DNA of 64,000 nucleotides from Adiantum capillus-veneris (lineage: Eukaryota; Streptophyta; Polypodiopsida; Polypodiales; Pteridaceae). The stretch lies in assembly GCA_014529385.2 (NCBI GenBank), contig CM043970.1, positions 45,662,279 through 45,726,278 of the forward strand, in the 5' to 3' direction. The notes beneath the pieces are model-generated. The model was given only the letters and a program-made list of their open reading frames with translations. It did no database searches and was not told the DNA's origin. The position numbers were made by a program, and so were the translations under genes. This document shows positions 42,130-53,565 of this stretch, one piece after another; position 1 is the stretch's first letter; the number at the start of each line of letters is the position of its first letter.

Positions 42130-43490
42130 TTCTCAAGGGGTTTCAAGATGTCTTTATTGACGACATCCCTTATGAGCTACCTCCTAAACGAGGTAATGAT
42201 GACCATGTAATTGAACTTCTTCCAGGAAGTTCACCGCCTAACAAACCTCCTTATAGAGTTTCTCAAGCTCAACAAGAGGAGATTATGCGGCAAGTGCATG
42301 AGTTAGTTGAGAAGGGCATGGTTAGGCCTAGCTCATCTCCATTTTGCTCACCTATGCTATTAGTGCAAAAGAAAGACGGCACATATCAAATGTGTGTCGA
42401 CTATAGAGCAATAAATAGGATCACTATCAAGAATAGGTTTCCCGTTCCACGGGTAGAAGACCTATTTGATAAGCTACAAGTTTCCACCTACTTCAGTAGG
42501 ATTGACCTAAAAAGTGGCTATCATCAAATAAGGATAGTTGATCAAGACATTGTAAAGACCGCATTTCACACTACGTTTGGTCTTTACGAATATATTGTCA
42601 TGCCTTTTGGCTTGACCAATGCACCAGCCACATTCAACCGCTTGATGGAGAAGCTATTCAGGTCTCACTGGAGTGTTCTTTGATGATATCATCATCTACT
42701 CTAATTCATTAGTCGAACACAAGAAGCACCTCCAGGTAATATATTAAGTTCAAAGAGAGAACAAACTTTATGTTGATTGAAAGAAAAGTGACTTTTTCTT
42801 ACAAAAGATTCAATATTTAGGTCACATTATCTCTGAAGATGGCATCCAAATGGATCCATCAAAGTTAGAGGTAATAAAAGGATGGCCTAAACCAAGGAAT
42901 CTTCATGAACTAAGAATCTTTATGGGTATGTGTGCATAATATAGACGCTTCATAGAAAAGCTCTCACTAACAGCAGGACCATTACATGACCTAACAAAGA
43001 AAAACGTTGGTATACATGGTCTGCTAAGGAGAACAATGCTTTTGAAAATCTTAAAGAAAAGCTTATCTCTCAAATTGTGCTTACACTATCGAATCTCTCA
43101 AAGCCATTTGAGGTCCAATGTGACGCTTGTGGTGATTGCCTTGGAGCTATTTTCCTCCAACAAGGGCACGCCATAGGCTATGAAAGTCAAAGGCTCGACC
43201 CTGTTGAGCAAGCTCTAGGCATATATGAAAAGGAACTCCTTGTAGTTCTACATGCCTTAGACTCATGGAAGCACTATTTATTGGGGACTCCTTTCATTCT
43301 GCGAACGAATCACCAAAGTCTTAAGTACTTCATGATGCAGACCAAGCTCTCCGACAAACAAATGAGGTGGGAAATTTCCTTTCGTAATTTCATTTTCATA
43401 TTGCTCACATTGCTGGCAAGCATAATCAAGTAGACGATGCACTCTCAAGACGGCCGAGAGTAAATGCGCTTTCCATAGCAACTCACAATG
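42130..43490 (+). pseudogene. P2 reverse transcriptase and RNase H
   Basis: RT: SSPFCSPMLLVQKKDGTYQM, CVDYRAINRITIKNRFPVPR, YFSRIDLKSGYHQIRI and VMPFGLTNAPATFNRLM in one frame to 42683; a frameshift near 42665 moves the active site FFDDIIIYSN (about 42672-42700) to another frame. Thumb text (QYLGHIISEDGIQMDPSKLE, YRRFIEKL) follows with stops. RNase H at 43077-43433 has VQCDACGDCLGAIF (Asp), YEKELLVVLHAL (Glu) and RTNHQSLKY, where the usual Asp of RTDHQSL is Asn. Confidence 0.88.
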
Positions 43491-43501
43491 ATCGATCTTT
43501 T

Positions 43502-44330
43502 ATGATAGATGAGTATGCTATTGATCCCGATGTTAGAGATCTGATTTCAGCCCTTGCACTAGGGAAGAAAGAGGAACCATTTACTTTACAAGATGGTTAT
43601 CTTCTCTATGGCAATAGATTATGGATTACTAGCTCATTACGTGAGAAAGTAATGTATGAATCTCATGCTCCTCCTTATGCAGAGCATATAGGGATTCAGT
43701 CTACCCTAAAAGGGATTGAAACATATTTCTATTAGCCTACCATGAAAGAAAACATACAAGAGTATGTTTCTAAATGTCTGGTATGCCAAAAGACGAAGTT
43801 TGATAGAGGGAAGCAACCTGGATTGCTTCAGCCTTTGCCAATACCTAATTCACCATGGGAAAGCATATCCATGGATTTTATCTTTGAATTGCCTAAGTCT
43901 ATCCATGGGAATATGGGAATATGGACGATAGTGGACAGGTTCAGTAAACAAGCTCATTTTATACCTGTCAAAAAGACTATAAAAGCCCATCAAATGGCAA
44001 CCCTCTTCATTTCACAAATCTTCAAGTACCATGGCTTGCCAATGTCCATAGTGTTGGATAGAGATCCTAGAATGACCAGTAATTTTTGGAAGGGTCTGTT
44101 TGAGAATTTAGGGACAAGGGGAAATTTCTCTTTGGCCTATCACCCACAAATGGATGGCCAAAGTGAAATAGCTAACCTAAAACTTCTTGATCTACTAAAA
44201 GCCTATGTAACGGAAGTAGATCAAAGATCCCAATGGGAGAAGTACTTACCCTTAGTGGAGTATGCCTACAATAACACTGTACATACTTCCACGGGAATAT
44301 GGCCTATCAACTCAAGTTGCCCAACCATTG
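43502..44330 (+). pseudogene. P2 integrase
   Basis: Zinc domain with HAPPYAEHIGIQST and, after a TAG at 43734-43736, CLVCQKTK; core with MDFIFELP (Asp), VLDRDPRMTSNFW (Asp) and HPQMDGQSEIANLKLL (Glu). The usual tail is missing: the frame runs through HTSTGIWP into unrelated text because of a deletion at about 44300. Confidence 0.85.
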
Positions 44331-44580
44331 GCTCATACACAATGCTTTCCATGTGAGCCTACTAAAGCCTTACAAAGGAGAGCCACCTCAAGAACCTACT
44401 ATTGAAGACCCAACAGAAATCGAGGACCAAGAAGAGGTGCTACATCCCAAGTCCATTCTCCGACATGAAGCCAAGGTACTTAGAGGCGGTAAGACTATCG
44501 GATGATATCTTATTAAGTTTAAGAATTATCCTTTTGAAGATGCTAGATGGACGCAAGGCATACAATTAAAGGATACCTAA
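44299..44580 (+). pseudogene. P2 C-terminal chromodomain
   Basis: AYQLKLPNHWLIHNAFHVSLL is the standard end of gypsy integrase before a chromodomain; then a Glu/Pro-rich linker and YLIKFKNYPFEDARW, the core of a chromodomain (Y-x-V/I-K-W/F-x-x-Y-x-x-x-x-x-x-W). One TGA at 44503-44505 lies just before it. Chromodomains steer integration to particular chromatin. Confidence 0.8.
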
Positions 44581-44969
44581 ACCTTGTCAATGCTTACAAT
44601 GCTTCCCTAGAGTAAGCAAATGTACAAATGTTAAAAATGAACAAAGTTTTTGTCTTATAAGACTGTCTTTTTCTTTATTGTGCACAAAAACGAAGTAGTA
44701 TGCATGCTTAGATCAAGTTTGCAGAGATGACATCTCCCAAACACCAAGTAGAGCTTGTCACTCTACTATGCAAGATTGATAGGACTAATGTGCAAACATG
44801 CTTGCGGCAGCTTAGGCTCTCAAGCGCCAAATGGACTAGTCATCGATTCTGGAACAATGTTGTAGGGTAACATAGGGATCCTCTACCCGCTAGGAAAAAG
44901 GACTAATGAATATGCTTTATCTTCTCTACCCCATAGTCGAGGATGACTATGATTTCAAGAGAGAGGTAA
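44581..44969 (+). other. P2 3' untranslated region and polypurine tract
   Basis: Non-coding. Ends in TTTCAAGAGAGAGGTAA, a purine-rich tract directly before the LTR start TGTCATAAAAAC. Confidence 0.6.
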
Positions 44970-46250
44970 TGTCATAAAAACTAATATTTAATTATCCTAA
45001 ATGATTTTCTCATGTTAAATTGATCATTTAACATGGGAAGTGCCAGGGGAGAAAAAGCTAGAATATTGGTTAAGCTGGTTGACCGGCCACAATAGGGATC
45101 AAAAGGAGGGAAAATAGGGATCCAAAGGGGGGGCCATCTGCAAAGAGCAATATGCAACATTGGGCTCCAGATGCCCACAAGGTGTACTCAAATCCTATTG
45201 GATGACCTTGGAGGTGGACCAATGAGAATTAGGCTAGAGTAAATCTAGTTTAATCAATTTAAAAACACTTAATAAAAGAACCAATAAGAATTAAGCTCTC
45301 TAGAAGACTATTGGACAGTCTCCCAAGGGGTCCAATGAGCATTCAGCAGCCCAATGGCTTGCCTGATTCCTATTGGCCATGAGGAAAAGGGGTCCAATGA
45401 GAGTTTAGTTGCATTTATGAATTACCTAAAGATCTCACAAAAGGGGAAAGGGGGACACATGTCAGAAGGCTCTCACTTATGCTCCTAAAATCCTATTGGC
45501 TAGGCCTGGGGAGGTCCAATAGGGCTATAGCATGAGCAAATAGCAAGAGGGGTCGACCAAGAGAGAGAGGGGGCTGATTTTTCAAAGGCAATGATCCACA
45601 CACACTCACACAGTCTATGTGTGAATCAAGAAGACTCTCTCTCTCCTTCTCAAGCTTTAATGGAAAGCTTACCACCTACTCCAAGCTTGTGAGAAGGGAG
45701 GCCTACATCAAAAACTCTTGGCTTTGTGCTGCAAATCCAACCAAGAGCCAAGCTTCAATGCATGCTCATCTCCTCTACCATGCTAATTACTAAGCTAAGC
45801 TATGCTAATATGAGTGATTATGTGAGGAGATGTACATCTTTCTTCTAAGAATACTCCTTCTTCCTCTTAATCTACTCTCATACCCCACTAGCTCTCACCA
45901 TCTTTGAAGGTGTGTGAGGTCTTGGGTCTGAGACCGTGAGGAAATTGATGTTGTGTTTGATAAGTGTTTTGCTTAGTGCATGAAGTTTCCATCTTCATTG
46001 TACTAGCTAGTATTGAAGAACACAAAGAATTGTATTGTAAAATGTCTGTCTTGATGGGAGAAACCATAATACAAAGCCTTTTGGAGGGGGACCGGCTCCA
46101 TGCAAATCCGGTCCTCAAGTGTTGTCAATTGCCTAATTTCTCTCTCTTTTGAAGTATTGTTCATGCTATCTAACTAGGTGTTATACTTTTTGTTGCTCTC
46201 TCCACCCAAGCACTCTTGTTATTCTCATTAGGAATCTATTCTAATGAAAT
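44970..46250 (+). repeat. P2 3' LTR (outer boundary uncertain)
   Basis: Starts TGTCATAAAAACTAATATTT; the first 110 bp are clearly alike to the reverse complement of 62790-62906 in P3. Ten CCAAT/ATTGG boxes lie at 45197-45520. No matching end is visible, so the 46250 limit is where CACTA-like coding text starts and is only an upper bound. Confidence 0.65.
45197..45520. promoter_or_regulatory. Cluster of ten CCAAT/ATTGG boxes in the P2 LTR
   Basis: CCAAT at 45219, 45281, 45332, 45351, 45393 and 45516; ATTGG at 45197, 45310, 45372 and 45494. Three ATTGG copies lie in TCCTATTGG and four CCAAT copies in GTCCAAT or GGACCAAT. They form loosely repeated inverted pairs. CCAAT is the binding core of NF-Y; position in the U3 part of the LTR fits a promoter role. 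Confidence 0.6.
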
Positions 46251-46268
46251 GCTCACTATGTTCATGCT

Positions 46269-46880
46269 ATGTTCCGCTACACACAAGTTACTAGGCCATT
46301 AAATGTTACAATCTTTGAGTGCAAGCTGTTTGAAAATGTTTCAATACGCCATGAGAATGGGCTCTACATGGTGGACTCTAGTGTTTGTCACACGAGGAGG
46401 TATGATAACTTAGTTATACCATGCAGTTGTGAGCAAGTGAGTGTAAAACCATTTTTAGCCTTATTTTCTTGTAACATAATACCAATGTCACTCACTTTAA
46501 ACTTATCTTCCGTAGGTTTTAAACCAAATCTTTGGTTCATAGTTCTCATAAAAGGTCAAAGAAGGACCATTTTTGTCACTAATGAAGTGGAGACCATCTT
46601 TAACCCTCTACAACATACTGTTTTGGATGAGGGCGAGACAGGGGACTCAGAGAGATCAATAATTCAATTCCCAATGCCACCAATATCAGTGAGGATGATT
46701 GCCATGATGACGATGATGAGATGGAAGATTTGGATGACGAGCTTAAAGATGATGTTGCCATGGCCAGCACATCCACAAACATCATTTCAATTTCCCTCTT
46801 TATTGATTTAGGATCCATGGGTTTAGATTTAGATCAAGCTACTTGTAGAGATCTTTTGGAGATGATTTATAAACATTTAG
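46269..46880 (+). pseudogene. CACTA transposase C-terminal fragment (DUF4216)
   Basis: PLNVTIFECKLFENV...HENGLYMVDSS...CEQ matches the DUF4216 domain found after the transposase domain of plant CACTA Tnp2. CEQ is followed by GTGAGT at 46436 and the frame resumes after ...TTCCGTAG at 46516, an intron at the same place as in the CACTA element at 59134. Behind it FKPNLWFIVLIKG fits the domain end, one base out of frame. Then an Asp/Glu-rich tail. No transposase domain or terminal repeats are visible nearby. Confidence 0.6.
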
Positions 46881-48169
46881 TATATTTTATTCTATGAAAC
46901 GGGTTTGTCATGTTGTCCTCCATTCATGTTGTCTCTTCCCCTCTATCTCTCTTTTTAAGTTTGACAAGCACGCTAATTTTTATGTTAATCAACTGGGTGT
47001 GATTAACTTAATAATGAAATATCTATCATTTTTTGTACAAATTTGAGAAAAAAAATGCTTTGTGATTTTTTAAGAGAATAGATGGAAGTACTAAAAACGG
47101 CTTTGAAGAGGAGCTTCTTTATTATGATCCTTGTTGAACACCTCTTCAATGCAGGCTTTGAGGGTGTGCAAAGGCAAAGTCAGAGAGCTTGTGAAGATAA
47201 TCGGTCATAAGGCGGTCAATGTTGATCCCAACTGGCAAAGTCTTACAAGTCCATTGACACAAATTTAGAGCTTCTACTTGAAGGGCAAGATAGAGCTTGA
47301 AAAAACTAGCATATGTACTACCATCTGGTAAAATGTGGGCACACTTCACTCTATCATTATGAAAAATGAAAAATGTGGGCTCCAAAGGGACACTTGATCA
47401 AACAATGGATATTTCACTCTTAAGGCGAGGATGCTTTGATGAATGGGGGACTTTCTCGTTCATCACAAAAGCATGCCATCACAAATCATGGAGGGTGTAC
47501 ATAGAAGATGAGGGGTTCTACTTGTAAAATCATGCTTGTCTATGTTTTTACTATAACGGTGTGAGACAGCTGCCTTAGTTTGTGCGGGTCATTATAGAAC
47601 AGGATGGATGTTTGGTGGGTTGCGCTTGTGGGGTATATGCAAGCTTTGTCAAAGGATGTTGTCCATGTTTGGCTTCTCATCTCTGGCGATGCTTCTAGCA
47701 TGTAGATTTTTCTTTGTAGTTTAATATTTATTCACATAGTTGTCGTTTCAAATTTTGATATTGTGATTTTTTCATTTTTAAAGAGAGATAAATCATGTTT
47801 TTAAAAATTAGATCATTAACAAAACTATTTAGATAGAGGGAAACTCAAACTTGAATGTCATGGCACCAAAGCTTTGCATGGGGTAATATTTGCGGCAAAA
47901 TCCCCGCAAATGCCTGTAGTAGTATCCCCGATAATATTAGTGGTAATAAAAGAAGCTCAAACAATGCTCCCTCCACCCTCCTCTCTCTTCTTTGGCAAGC
48001 CATTTTGGACTCTCTCTTTACAAACCGCGGTAAACTTTTGCAAAGTTTGATAGTGTCCCAACCACAAAATAAATCCAAATTTCAATAGACACAATCAATG
48101 TAGACAAAGATTAAACACTTGAACTTGACATTATACATAAGATTTTGAAGCTTGTTTACCCGAAGTCAA
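46881..48169. other. Unassigned DNA
   Basis: 1.3 kb without recognisable coding or repeat structure. The open frames on either strand are below 80 codons and carry no motif I can name; see rejected items for a weak SWIM-like pattern near 47620. Confidence 0.4.
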
Positions 48170-48530
48170 CCGTTAACAGTGTCATGCATTTTTTAGATGA
48201 GCACAACGTCATTAGATCATGTCAAAAAGCTTTCTAACTAGCCTCATGTATATATGTGTACATAGTGCTTCGAGTCTTGGAAGTGACCATGTAAAAATTC
48301 ATATGCAAAGGTTTGATTTTTTTGGGCTTGGGTACTAGTGTTTTGGGTTTTTTTAGTTCCCAAAACATGGTTTTCAATAAGTATTTTCAGCCGTGCTTTA
48401 TAGCTTGTGAATCGGATTTGTACATCATGAGTTATGTGTGTCCGAAGTGGCTGGTCTTGACTTAGAAAATGTTTGTAGATGCATGCGACAAAGGAATCTT
48501 GGCCAACTGGATGATCTAAAATTAGAAATG
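48170..48530 (+). repeat. Tandem duplicate of the start of the P1 LTR
   Basis: Nearly identical to 48531-48891 (361 bp offset). Each copy begins CCGTTAAC.G then TGTCATGCATTTTTTAGATG, so about 10 bp of flanking DNA were duplicated with the first 350 bp of the LTR. Confidence 0.85.
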
Positions 48531-48540
48531 CCGTTAACGG

Positions 48541-49727
48541 TGTCATGCATTTTTTAGATGAGCACAACATCATTAGATCATGTCAAAAAGATTTCTAACT
48601 AGCCTCATGTATATATGTGTACATAGTGCTTCGAGTCTTGGAAGTGACCATGTAAAAATTCATATGCAAAGGTTTGATTTTGTTGGGCTTGGGTACTAGT
48701 GTTTTGGGTTTTTTTAGTTCCCAAAACATGGTTTTCAGTAAGTATTTTCAGCCGTGCTTTATAGCTTGTGAATCGGATTTGTACATCATGAGTTATGTGT
48801 GTCCGAAGTGGCTGGTCTTGACTTAGAAAATGTTTGTAGATGCATGAGACAAAGGAATCTTGGCCAACTGGATGATCTAAAATTAGAAATGCTAACATTT
48901 AAAATTTCTCAAGATAGCTGAGGTAATGGGCTTCAAGCTGTGCTTTACGGTGTCGCATTTGGTGGCCGGAGCAATGCACTATGCTCCCAGGGAGTTGGTC
49001 CTGAGAAGGGGTGAAGTTGGAAATTTTCTATGGGAGAGAAGGGACTTGGGGAAGAGTGGGAGGAATGTGCCATATGGCACTGGGTTATCCCACATGAGAA
49101 GAGGGAAGGAGAAAGTGGGGGGTATAAGGGAGGATGGGGTGCCCATTAAGGGTGTCTCAAGGCTATGGGGGATCCTGGATTTCATGGGAGGGAAGATGGC
49201 CATTTTTGTGTTCCCACTGCCTGCCCAGGCGCTTGGCTCCCTTTTTGGTCCCCCAGACACTTGCCACACCCCCTCCCTTGGTTCAATGGTAAAAAATGGA
49301 CCAATTCAAAGGAGCCTACAAAGAGAGCCTTGTCAGCTGAGGAGAGAGAGAAAATCTTTGGGGATAAAAGATAAGAAAGGCCCCCATTATTATAGCTTCA
49401 ATTCTTTGCAACACCTGCAAATTGTCTAGAGAGCTCATTTTTTAGCAAGAGAGAGTACACCCCCAGTTTCAAGTGGCCATAACTCTCTCATCTTTCATAT
49501 GTTTTTAGCCTATGGATACTCTACGGACATCTTCACAAGACAAGCTATGTCATGATGTACTTGGTTTCTCCTAATTCCAAGTGTATTTTGTGCTAGAGGT
49601 GTTCTTCATAATCCTTATAGGTGCTTATCAAAGGTGGTTTCAGCGGTGCGATAGTTCTTCCTTCCGACGATGTGACTCATGCAAGGCTATAGAGGCACTC
49701 ATTTTCCTTGTTGTTTGCATGTTAATA
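48541..49727 (+). repeat. P1 5' LTR
   Basis: Reverse-complement counterpart of the M1/M2 LTRs, from TGTCATGCAT to GTTTGCATGTTAATA (final CA changed). About 1.19 kb without the duplicated piece. Confidence 0.8.
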
Positions 49728-49733
49728 TTGTTT

Positions 49734-49743
49734 TGGTTCCCCC
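49734..49743 (+). promoter_or_regulatory. P1 primer-binding site (TGGTTCCCCC)
   Basis: Equivalent to TGGTGCCCC in M1 and M2, with one substitution. Confidence 0.5.
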
Positions 49744-50023
49744 ACTAAGGAGCTAATGCTCATGTGCTCCAATTTTTGTGAAATATGTTTATTCTGCATG
49801 CAGAGAATTTAAAGGGGATATGGGACCTTATGGACAACCGCCTATGTATGTGAAAATTATGGACAACACTTGAGGCGGTTGTGTAATTGGATTGCAGCCT
49901 TTGGAGGGTCGTGAGGTTTTGTGAAACCATGCACTAGTGTGAGGTGGATTAGGCACTGGAGCGATCCATCAACATCCCTTGAACTTTTGACGTCACATGT
50001 AAGTGTTGTTGTGGCAATCGAAC

Positions 50024-50876
50024 ATGGCGCACGAGTTTCCACAATTTCATGGATTTCCTTATGAGAATGCACAGACCTTTATTGAGAAATTGGAAGTCAA
50101 TTTCTTACTGCAAAATATACTAGATCAAGCTATATTATTGCAATAGCTGCAATACAGTTTATAGGATGAGGCAAAAAATTAGTTACAAAATTATGAAGAG
50201 CTGGTGCAGGCACAAACTCCGGGGGTGGTTTTTGACTACAATCGTGTAAAGCAGGATTTTCTCACACAATACAAGAGCATCAAAGTACCTAATGAAGTTT
50301 GGGATGAAAGTTTGGGGTACACTCAGAAGGTTAATAAAACTGTTGATTTTGTCATGCAGTTCACCCGTTTATGGGATAAATGGGCCCGAGCTTTGGGAAG
50401 TGAAATCCCTCTAGCCCTGTCAAGAAGGACTGTTTTGTGGCAAACCTAAAGGAAATTTTGAAGTTCAAAGTTGATCTGAAAAGGCTTGCTACCTTTGCAT
50501 AATCAGTCACTATCGCTAGGGAGAAATAATGGAAGGCTCAAAGACTCAATGAGTGTGGGAAAGTGGTCCATGTGCAAGGTAATGGTGGCCAAAATGAGGG
50601 AAATAAGGCAGAGTCTAGAGTGCAACCTGCTCAAAGGGTTGTGAACACTGAACAATTACAATGAAATATGCAAGATGATGACCATGATGCAGGAATTGCG
50701 GCTCATTGTTCTTGGAGGTGATCGTGGTTATGGTAGAGAAATGACCCAGCCGTGCAAAGCTCAGTCTAATGCTAATGTGGGTTGTGGAGAAGGTGTCTTT
50801 GAGCCACAAAGGAGGTTCATCCCTACCTGCTATAATTGTGGTGAACTTGGTCATATTAGCACTTATTGTTGAAAGC
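50024..50876 (+). pseudogene. P1 Gag with intact zinc knuckle
   Basis: Starts MAHEFPQFHGFPYENAQTFIEKL; capsid text FTRLWDKWARALGSEIP at about 50360-50410; stops and frame changes in between. 50675-50872 ends with CYNCGELGHISTYC, a complete C-x2-C-x4-H-x4-C knuckle, the only intact one among the three Tat copies here. Confidence 0.82.
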
Positions 50877-51051
50877 CAACAAGGATGGAGGTGACATGTT
50901 TCCACTTCCTTAGAAAATTCCTAACAGGGCTAATGATTATGAATTAGATATATAGGGAGATCAAGGTACCGAACAGGAAAATTAGACCTAAACCTCTGGT
51001 GGTCATGTGGGTATTGTGTGGGTTGAAACAAAAGAAGCAGATATGATGCCC

Positions 51052-51054
<3 letters not shown>

Positions 51055-51133
<79 letters not shown>
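51055..51133. repeat. (GA)n microsatellite grown inside P1 coding sequence
   Basis: 79 bp of GA dinucleotides. In M2 the same place reads KREREGYATLG (short gagagaga), so the tract has expanded from a coding seed. Confidence 0.9.
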
Positions 51134-51136
<3 letters not shown>

Positions 51137-51229
51137 CTATGCCGCTCCATGTCCCAGTAAGAAGAAAAGGAAAGAGAAAGAGGGTGAAGATGTGAATGTT
51201 AAGAGGAAGAGAAGACCTTGTAGACGCTC

Positions 51230-51745
51230 TAAAGTATCGGATCTACCTTTGGGAGAAGGCTAAATAGCTTACATTTGAAAGGAAGACGTGACTGGGAGGA
51301 AGGTAGATTGTACTTTTGGATAGTTGATTAATATGGAGCCCAAAATTAAGAGGCAATGGAATTCATTAATGAATTCAGAGAAATCATCAAAGTATGGACA
51401 AGTCACAGTGTTGGCTACTGTGGGAGAGTTACCCGACATTTATCCTGTGGTGAATGATTGGCACAAAGGTGTGGGCATGGGAGAGGCCTATATTGATGGA
51501 GATGTTCAAGTTTATGTGATCACATAGTCATGTGTTGAGAGACTGGGTCTCATTACATGTGAAAGCTTTCGGTTTAGGATTCGACTAGCAAACCATGCCA
51601 AAGTGAAGTGTTTGGGGGAGTGATTAAGAATTTGGAAGTTGAAGTCTTTAATGTGGAAGTTATAGTAAGCTTTCATGTTATGCTAGCTCTCTTGGGAGCA
51701 TTTCCTCTCATTTTGGGACGACCTTGATTGAGAGTTGTTGGTGTT
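51230..51745 (+). pseudogene. P1 protease
   Basis: 51324-51527 carries ELPDIYPVVNDWHKGVGMGEAYIDGDVQVYVIT, with a stop right after it; M2 has DEGAQ at the Asp site, P1 has DGDVQ. Further SCVERLGLITCE and RLANHAKVKCLG follow, then a frameshift and stop at 51622. Confidence 0.75.
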
Positions 51746-52903
51746 GTGCAAGATTGGGAGAAGGGCACAATCTATGTGTATGGCAAGGAGGGTGAAACGA
51801 GGATGTTTGATATGACTACCAAGCAACAAACAATGCTAGAAGATGTGAGTGAAAATGATGAATCTGAAGTTACCAGTGAAGACAGTTCTAAAGATTTGAA
51901 AAGTAGAATTGCTTCCAGTTCTAGTGATGAGGCTGAAGTGTCACTCTTGTTGCTGGATGAGGAGAAGAGAGACATTGCTGAAGTACTACAAGTGTCAGGG
52001 AATATAAATTCTTCGAGCCATTTAGAGCAACTTGAGGAGTTGATGCAGCCTAAACATGAATTACTAGTGAAGAAGGATTTGATTCAAAATATGCTAAGTG
52101 CTGATTTGACACAAGGAGAAAGAAGGGAATACTTAACAATGTTGAACAGGTTTCCAAATCTTTTCATCACTTCATATCAAAAAATAAGGGGTTTTGTTGG
52201 AGATCATGTGAAGATCGAACTAGTTGAAGAGACAAAGCCAATAAGACAAAAATTAACAAGGATGGGTAAGGAGCAAATGAATGCTTCAAAGGAAGAAGTG
52301 GATCGGCTTTTGGACGCAGGGTTTATTGTGCCAGTTGATAATGCTGAATGGGTGAGCCTTGCAGTGGTCACTCCAAAAAAAGATGGGCGTTGGAGAGTTT
52401 GTGTTGATTATAAGCCATTAAATACAGTGACTAAGAAAGATCCTTATCCTTTACCTTTCATGGATCAACTCTTAGATGCAGTGGATGGCTTTAGATACAG
52501 TGCTTGTGATGGTTATTCAGGATATTTTTAGCTTATCCTTGCTCTTGAAGACCGGAAAAAGACTACTTTTATCACTCCATGGGGTTGTTTCTGCTTTTTC
52601 TACCTTCCTTTTGGGTTAACAAATGGGCATGGAGATTTTGAAAGAAAAGTGGATTAGGTCCTCACCCCGTTTCTTGGGAAATTTCTCAAAGGATTCATAG
52701 ATGATTTTTGTGTATACAGTTCAAAGAAAGAGCATGTTCATAAGCTTGAAATGACTTTTGCAAGGTATGATGAATGTAGAGGTCAATTGAACCCTAAGAA
52801 GTGTCATTTGGTGCAGCCAAGGGTGAAGTTTCTTGGATGTGTGATTTCAAAAAATGGGATTGAAAAAGATCCTGAGAAAGTAGAAGCCTTGTTATTGTTG
52901 GGT
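51728..52903 (+). pseudogene. P1 acidic linker and reverse transcriptase
   Basis: Open 51728-52531: linker (SENDESEVTSEDSSKDLKS), then LTQGERREYLTMLNRFPNLF, FIVPVDNAEWVSLAVV and VCVDYKPLNTVTKKDPYPLP. After a TAG at 52529 the same frame continues with DRKKTTFITPWGCF, LPFGLTNGHGDFER, FIDDFCVYS (active site) and KKCHLVQPRVKFLG to 52903. Confidence 0.85.
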
Positions 52904-53565
52904 TGAGCTTTCAACTTTCTTTGGCTATGACGTGCCCTTCTTGAAGCAAAACAACTCCAAGGCAATCACCACAGGCGTTGCATTGGACCTCAAATGGCTT
53001 TTAGAGATCCGGCAATGTAAGCACAGATTGAGAGATAAACTTCTCTTTAACCTTTTTGAAAGAATTGTTCTCCTTGGTGGACCATATATACCTAACGTTT
53101 TTCTTTGTTAGGTCATGTAATGGTCCCGCAATTTGTGAGAACTTTTCTATGAAGCGTCTATAGTATGCACAGATACCCATAAAGCTTCTTAGTTCATGCA
53201 GATTCCTTGGATTAGGCCATCCTTTTATTACCTCTAACTTTAATGGATCCATTTGGATTCCATCTTGAGAGATAATGTGACCTAAATACTGAATCTCTTG
53301 TAAGAAAAATTCACTTTTCTTTCGACTAATATAAAGTTTATTCTCTCGTAAAACTTGAAATATCACCTCGAGGTGTTGCTTGTGTTCGTTCAATGGATTA
53401 GAGTCGATGATTATATCATCAAAGAACACTCCAGTAAAGGTTTGCTAAGGCCTGAATAGCTTCTCCATCAGGCGGTTAAATGTGGCTGGTGCATTGGTCA
53501 AGCCAAAAGGCATGACAATGTACTCTTAAAGACCAAACTATCCTTATTTTATGGTAGCCACTTTT
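52904..53565 (-). pseudogene. P3 RT palm, thumb and RNase H start
   Basis: 53001-53429: FFDDIIIDSNPLNEHKQHL (active-site Asp-Asp), QYLGHIISQDGIQMDPLKLE, GICAYYRRFIEKFS. Upstream in element sense 53440-53560 holds YIVMPFGLTNAPATFNRLM in another frame, and lacks about 35 bases that P2 has before it. Confidence 0.85.

Larger units (their letters stand above)
42113..44969 (+). mobile_element. P2: chromodomain Ty3/gypsy element, 5' part missing
   Basis: Plus-strand element beginning within the protease-RT linker (directly at the E3 LTR) and continuing through RT, RNase H, integrase and chromodomain to its LTR at 44970. Frameshifts and stops throughout. P3 (52904-53565 and 61148-62906) is a second copy of the family. 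The gag and protease part that should precede 42113 is not on the other side of E3 in this window. Confidence 0.88.
48180..52903 (+). mobile_element. P1: degenerate Tat-family gypsy copy, 3' half missing
   Basis: Plus-strand relative of M1 and M2: 5' LTR, primer site, leader, gag, zinc knuckle, protease, RT up to the thumb. It ends abruptly at 52903 (KVEALLLL text) where the chromodomain element P3 begins. Many in-frame stops. Confidence 0.85.

Noticed and set aside
47560-47700. SWIM zinc finger-like text (CACGVYASF...CPC..SH) suggesting a MULE or FAR1 transposase
   Set aside because: Spacing is irregular, stops flank it and no transposase core is nearby.
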